A stretch of DNA of 64,000 nt from Sulfitobacter geojensis (lineage in GTDB: Bacteria; Pseudomonadota; Alphaproteobacteria; Rhodobacterales; Rhodobacteraceae): NCBI RefSeq assembly GCF_000622325.1, contig NZ_JASE01000005.1:1612001-1676000 (forward strand), written 5' to 3'. The first letter of the stretch is position 1. Every line of letters begins with the position of its first letter. Shown here in pieces: positions 61,517-64,000 of this stretch. The notes beneath the pieces were generated by a model. The model was given only the letters and a program-made list of their open reading frames with translations, did no database searches and was not told where the DNA came from. Made by a program: the position numbers and the translations under genes.

Positions 61517-63553
61517 TCATGCGGCGTGGGCGTGCCGCCGTGCCAGCACCTGCCGGATGACAATCGGTGCCATAAGGACCAAACCGATCACCATCGTCAG
61601 CACCCCCGGGGCTATGAACAGAAAAGACACCAGCGCGACCCACCAGCGTTCCCATTTGGCCAAGGGTGCGAACAGGAACCCGCTGAAGGCGACACCAAGG
61701 GACGCGATACCCAGCATCGCACCGGATAATGTGATCGTGAACAGCCACCATGTGAACCCGTCAGCCACCAGCAACAGCGCGGGTGAATAGACAAACACGA
61801 AAGGTACAAGCGCTTTGGCAATGCCAAGGCGGAAGGCGGTGTTGCCCGTCTTGAACGGGTTTGATCCCGCAATGCCGGCCGCGGCATAGGCCGCCAGTGC
61901 AACCGGAGGCGTAATGTCTGCCAACACACCGTAATAAAACACAAAGAAGTGTGAAACGAGCGGTTCGACCTGCAACTGCGCAAGGGCGGGTGCGGCCACG
62001 GCGACGAGGATGATATAGGTCGCGGTGGTCGGGATGCCCGCGCCCATGATGATACAGGAAATCGCGATCAGGATCAGTGATACGAACAGCGCCCATTGCG
62101 TCACGGTGAAATAGGACAGAAGGGGCAGGGTGCTCAGGAACCCGCCGATGTCCGTTGCAGTCTGCACCACAACATAGCCCAGACGGAAGCCGACGCCGGT
62201 CAGGGTCACAACCCCGACGACAACCCCGACGGTTGCCGCAGCGGCCCCCACAGCCAATGTGTTTTTCGCACCCGACGCTAGCGCATTCCACAGATCGAGC
62301 AGGGTCAGCCGGTGTCTCGGGTTCAGGAACCCCACGACCACACAAGCGATAATGCCGTAAACCGCTGCGTAATCGGGGGTTTTGCCGGACAGGATCAGAT
62401 AGACCAGAATGGCCAGCGGGATGATTGACAGCCAGTGGTCCTTCAGGACGACACCGACCTTGGGCAGTTCTTCGGCGCGCAAGCCGCGCAGGCCAAGCTT
62501 TTTCGCCTCCAGATGCACCATGATGAAGATGCCGAAATAATGCAGCAAGGCCGGAAACAACGCCGCCGCCAGCACGTCGCGCAAGGGAATTTCAAGGTAT
62601 TCGACCATAATAAACGCCGCGGCACCCAGGATCGGCGGCGTGATCTGCCCGCCGGTTGATGCCGTCGCTTCGACAGCGCCCGCGAAATGGGCGGGGTAGC
62701 CCACGCGTTTCATCGCCGGAATGGTCAGCGCGCCGGTGGTCACCGTGTTGGCGATGGAAGACCCTGAAATCGTGCCCATAAACGCGGAGGAGAAAATCGC
62801 AACCTTGGCAGGGCCACCGGAATAACGCCCGGCAATGACCATGGCGAGGTCGATGAACAACTGCCCCAACCCAATGCGCGTGGCCAGTACGCCGAACAGG
62901 ATGAACAGGAACACATATTGCGCCATGACACCGATGGCGATGCCATAGATGCCTTGGTTCGTCATATAAAGATGGTTGATGATCCCCAGCCAGCTTGCCC
63001 CGCCATGTTTTAATGCGCCCGGCATCCACGGTCCGAAATAGGCAAAGACAAGGAACAGGATCGCGATAATCGGCAGGGTCGGGCCAACGGAACGGCGCGT
63101 CGCCTCAAGCGTTAGCAGCAACAGCGCGCTGCCCATAAAAACGTCAAACTGCGAGGGGTTGCCAACACGTTCGGATACGATTTCGGGCGGCAGCAACGGC
63201 AGGTACATCGCCGCGCCCACAGCAAGCACCGCAAGCATGATGTCGATGACCGGCACCCCGTCGAACCGATACCACGCTTTTGGCACGCCAATGGCAGGGT
63301 CGGATTTGCGCAGGCCAAACAGCAAAAATACCAGCCCAAGCACGAAAGACAAATGGATCCCACGGTGCAACAATTCGCGGATCAGCCCAAAGCCCGAGGC
63401 ATAGAAGTGATAGATCGACATGGCCACCAGAACAGCCGCGATGAAATGCCCCAACATGCGCCCCGTCGGGCGAAAGGCGGTTTCAGGATCAAATTTGCGC
63501 TCGATCTCTGCCAGTTGTTCGGGGGTCAATTCGGGTGCGTTGTCAGCAGCCAT
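61517..63553 (-). CDS. TRAP transporter fused permease (TAXI type)
   Basis: This 678-residue inner-membrane protein fuses the small (DctQ) and large (DctM) permeases of a TRAP transporter, as usual in TAXI-type systems. These systems import organic acids or similar solutes using the sodium gradient. The DctM part includes VEATASTGGQITPPILGAAAF and ITPPVALAAYAAAGIAGSNP, the two diagnostic loops. The N-terminal four helices (from about residue 30) correspond to the small subunit. The solute-binding gene is immediately upstream across a hairpin. Substrate unknown. Confidence 0.93.
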   Translation of the reverse strand: MAADNAPELTPEQLAEIERKFDPETAFRPTGRMLGHFIAAVLVAMSIYHFYASGFGLIRELLHRGIHLSFVLGLVFLLFGLRKSDPAIGVPKAWYRFDGVPVIDIMLAVLAVGAAMYLPLLPPEIVSERVGNPSQFDVFMGSALLLLTLEATRRSVGPTLPIIAILFLVFAYFGPWMPGALKHGGASWLGIINHLYMTNQGIYGIAIGVMAQYVFLFILFGVLATRIGLGQLFIDLAMVIAGRYSGGPAKVAIFSSAFMGTISGSSIANTVTTGALTIPAMKRVGYPAHFAGAVEATASTGGQITPPILGAAAFIMVEYLEIPLRDVLAAALFPALLHYFGIFIMVHLEAKKLGLRGLRAEELPKVGVVLKDHWLSIIPLAILVYLILSGKTPDYAAVYGIIACVVVGFLNPRHRLTLLDLWNALASGAKNTLAVGAAAATVGVVVGVVTLTGVGFRLGYVVVQTATDIGGFLSTLPLLSYFTVTQWALFVSLILIAISCIIMGAGIPTTATYIILVAVAAPALAQLQVEPLVSHFFVFYYGVLADITPPVALAAYAAAGIAGSNPFKTGNTAFRLGIAKALVPFVFVYSPALLLVADGFTWWLFTITLSGAMLGIASLGVAFSGFLFAPLAKWERWWVALVSFLFIAPGVLTMVIGLVLMAPIVIRQVLARRHAHAA

Positions 63554-63587
63554 GATGCTATCCGTCTGTAATCGTGAAATAAAATAA

Positions 63588-63615
63588 GGCCCAAACGCCG
63601 CAGGGCGTTCGGGCC
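63588..63615 (-). terminator. intercistronic hairpin between the TAXI binding protein and permease genes
   Basis: The sequence GGCCCAAACGCC pairs with GGCGTTCGGGCC with one mismatch around a four-base loop. It lies 20 bases after the binding protein stop. There is no T-run, so it may be a partial terminator or an mRNA stabiliser that gives more binding protein than permease. Confidence 0.6.
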
Positions 63616-63634
63616 AAATCAGTCAAAAACGGGC

Positions 63635-64000
63635 TTACTTCAGCAAACCGGCTTCTTTGTAAAACCGCTCCGCGCCAGCGTGCAATGGCACACCCACACC
63701 GTTCAACGCGGAATCGGGCGTGATGGTTTTACCCTTCGCGTGGCCCACATCCAGCAGTTTGCGGGACTGTTCGTTCCACAAAGCTTTGGTGATGTTATAG
63801 ATCAGCTCTTCATCTTCATTGGCCGACGTGAACCACTGCGCGCCCACTGCCACAGTTGTGGTGGTGGCAACGCCCTCATACGCGCCTTCCGGGATGTCGG
63901 AGGCTGCGAAAAAGCCGTATTTCTCGGTCAGAGCTGCGGCACCGTCGCCGTCGATCGGCACCAGCTTGATGTCCGCAGCGGAGGCGAGTTCAACAAGTGA
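63635..64000 (-). CDS. TAXI family TRAP transporter solute-binding protein, C-terminal part (5' end outside window)
   Basis: This is the C-terminal part (about 121 residues) of the periplasmic binding protein of the TRAP-TAXI system. The frame is open to the window edge. Visible family elements are LVPIDGDGAAALTEKYGFFAA, EGVATTTTVAVGAQWFTSAN and the C-terminal KTITPDSALNGVGVPLHAGAERFYKEAGLL. It captures the solute for the permease encoded 82 bases downstream. The signal peptide and N-terminal lobe lie outside the window. Confidence 0.9.
   Translation of the reverse strand, partial: SLVELASAADIKLVPIDGDGAAALTEKYGFFAASDIPEGAYEGVATTTTVAVGAQWFTSANEDEELIYNITKALWNEQSRKLLDVGHAKGKTITPDSALNGVGVPLHAGAERFYKEAGLLK

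Overview
This window comes from a moderately high-GC alphaproteobacterial chromosome, almost certainly the Roseobacter group (Rhodobacteraceae). The evidence is a heterotetrameric sarcosine oxidase operon, a DMSP lyase (DddP) with all its expected metal ligands, adjacent glnB-glnA, a TAXI-type TRAP transporter, a fused hydrolase-OsmC protein and the Rhodobacteraceae style of compact operons joined by ATGA overlaps. Species-level placement is not possible from the sequence alone. I see no insertion sequence, prophage, CRISPR array, rRNA or replication origin. It reads as ordinary core and metabolic chromosome.

Layout. 1-5.4 kb: the end of an M20 amidohydrolase, dusA, a TSUP exporter coupled to a probable Fe(II)/2-oxoglutarate oxygenase, a small unknown, then the reverse-strand set ccmI-ruvX-DUF1289. 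5.6-11.3 kb: sarcosine oxidase soxB, soxD, soxA, soxG, split by an unrelated small membrane protein gene that has its own dyad and terminator. 11.6-17.4 kb: sodB, a host-attachment family protein, a LOG-family protein, a LysM envelope protein and an Atm1-type ABC exporter. 17.5-23.2 kb: DUF302 and an RND efflux pair. 23.5-27.1 kb: a YfgM-like protein, bamB and der. 27.2-35.7 kb: a TspO-like membrane protein, serS, yajC-secD-secF, a Mth938-like protein and ccmA-B-C-D-G. 35.8-44.8 kb: an SDR, acnA, a DUF1223 protein, an LpxL-like acyltransferase, an isolated fliG, two small secreted proteins and purB. 45-55.3 kb: the hydrolase-OsmC fusion, a PLP lyase, dddP, a DUF3445 protein, a Glyoxalase_8-like protein, a lytic transglycosylase, glnA, glnB and nnrDE. 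55.4-64 kb: a Hint-domain protein, tRNA-Leu(TAG), a MarR-hydrolase-enoyl-CoA-hydratase-MATE operon, a CPA1 antiporter and a TRAP-TAXI system cut by the window end.

How the genes work together. Sarcosine oxidase feeds methyl groups and glycine into one-carbon metabolism; dddP cleaves DMSP to DMS and acrylate; glnBA handles ammonium assimilation. These fit a marine heterotroph living on methylated osmolytes. The ccm genes, Sec accessory proteins, BamB and the LysM, LpxL and transglycosylase proteins are envelope and respiration housekeeping. Two drug or metabolite export systems (RND and MATE) sit in separate operons, the second with a clear MarR-type operator.

The least explained signals are a 35-base sequence present twice, 37 kb apart in opposite orientation and in the same position just after a stop codon; the interrupted sox operon; two neighbouring secreted proteins sharing a cysteine motif; a 32-base palindrome at the MarR promoter; and a 22-base palindrome between acnA and the DUF1223 gene.
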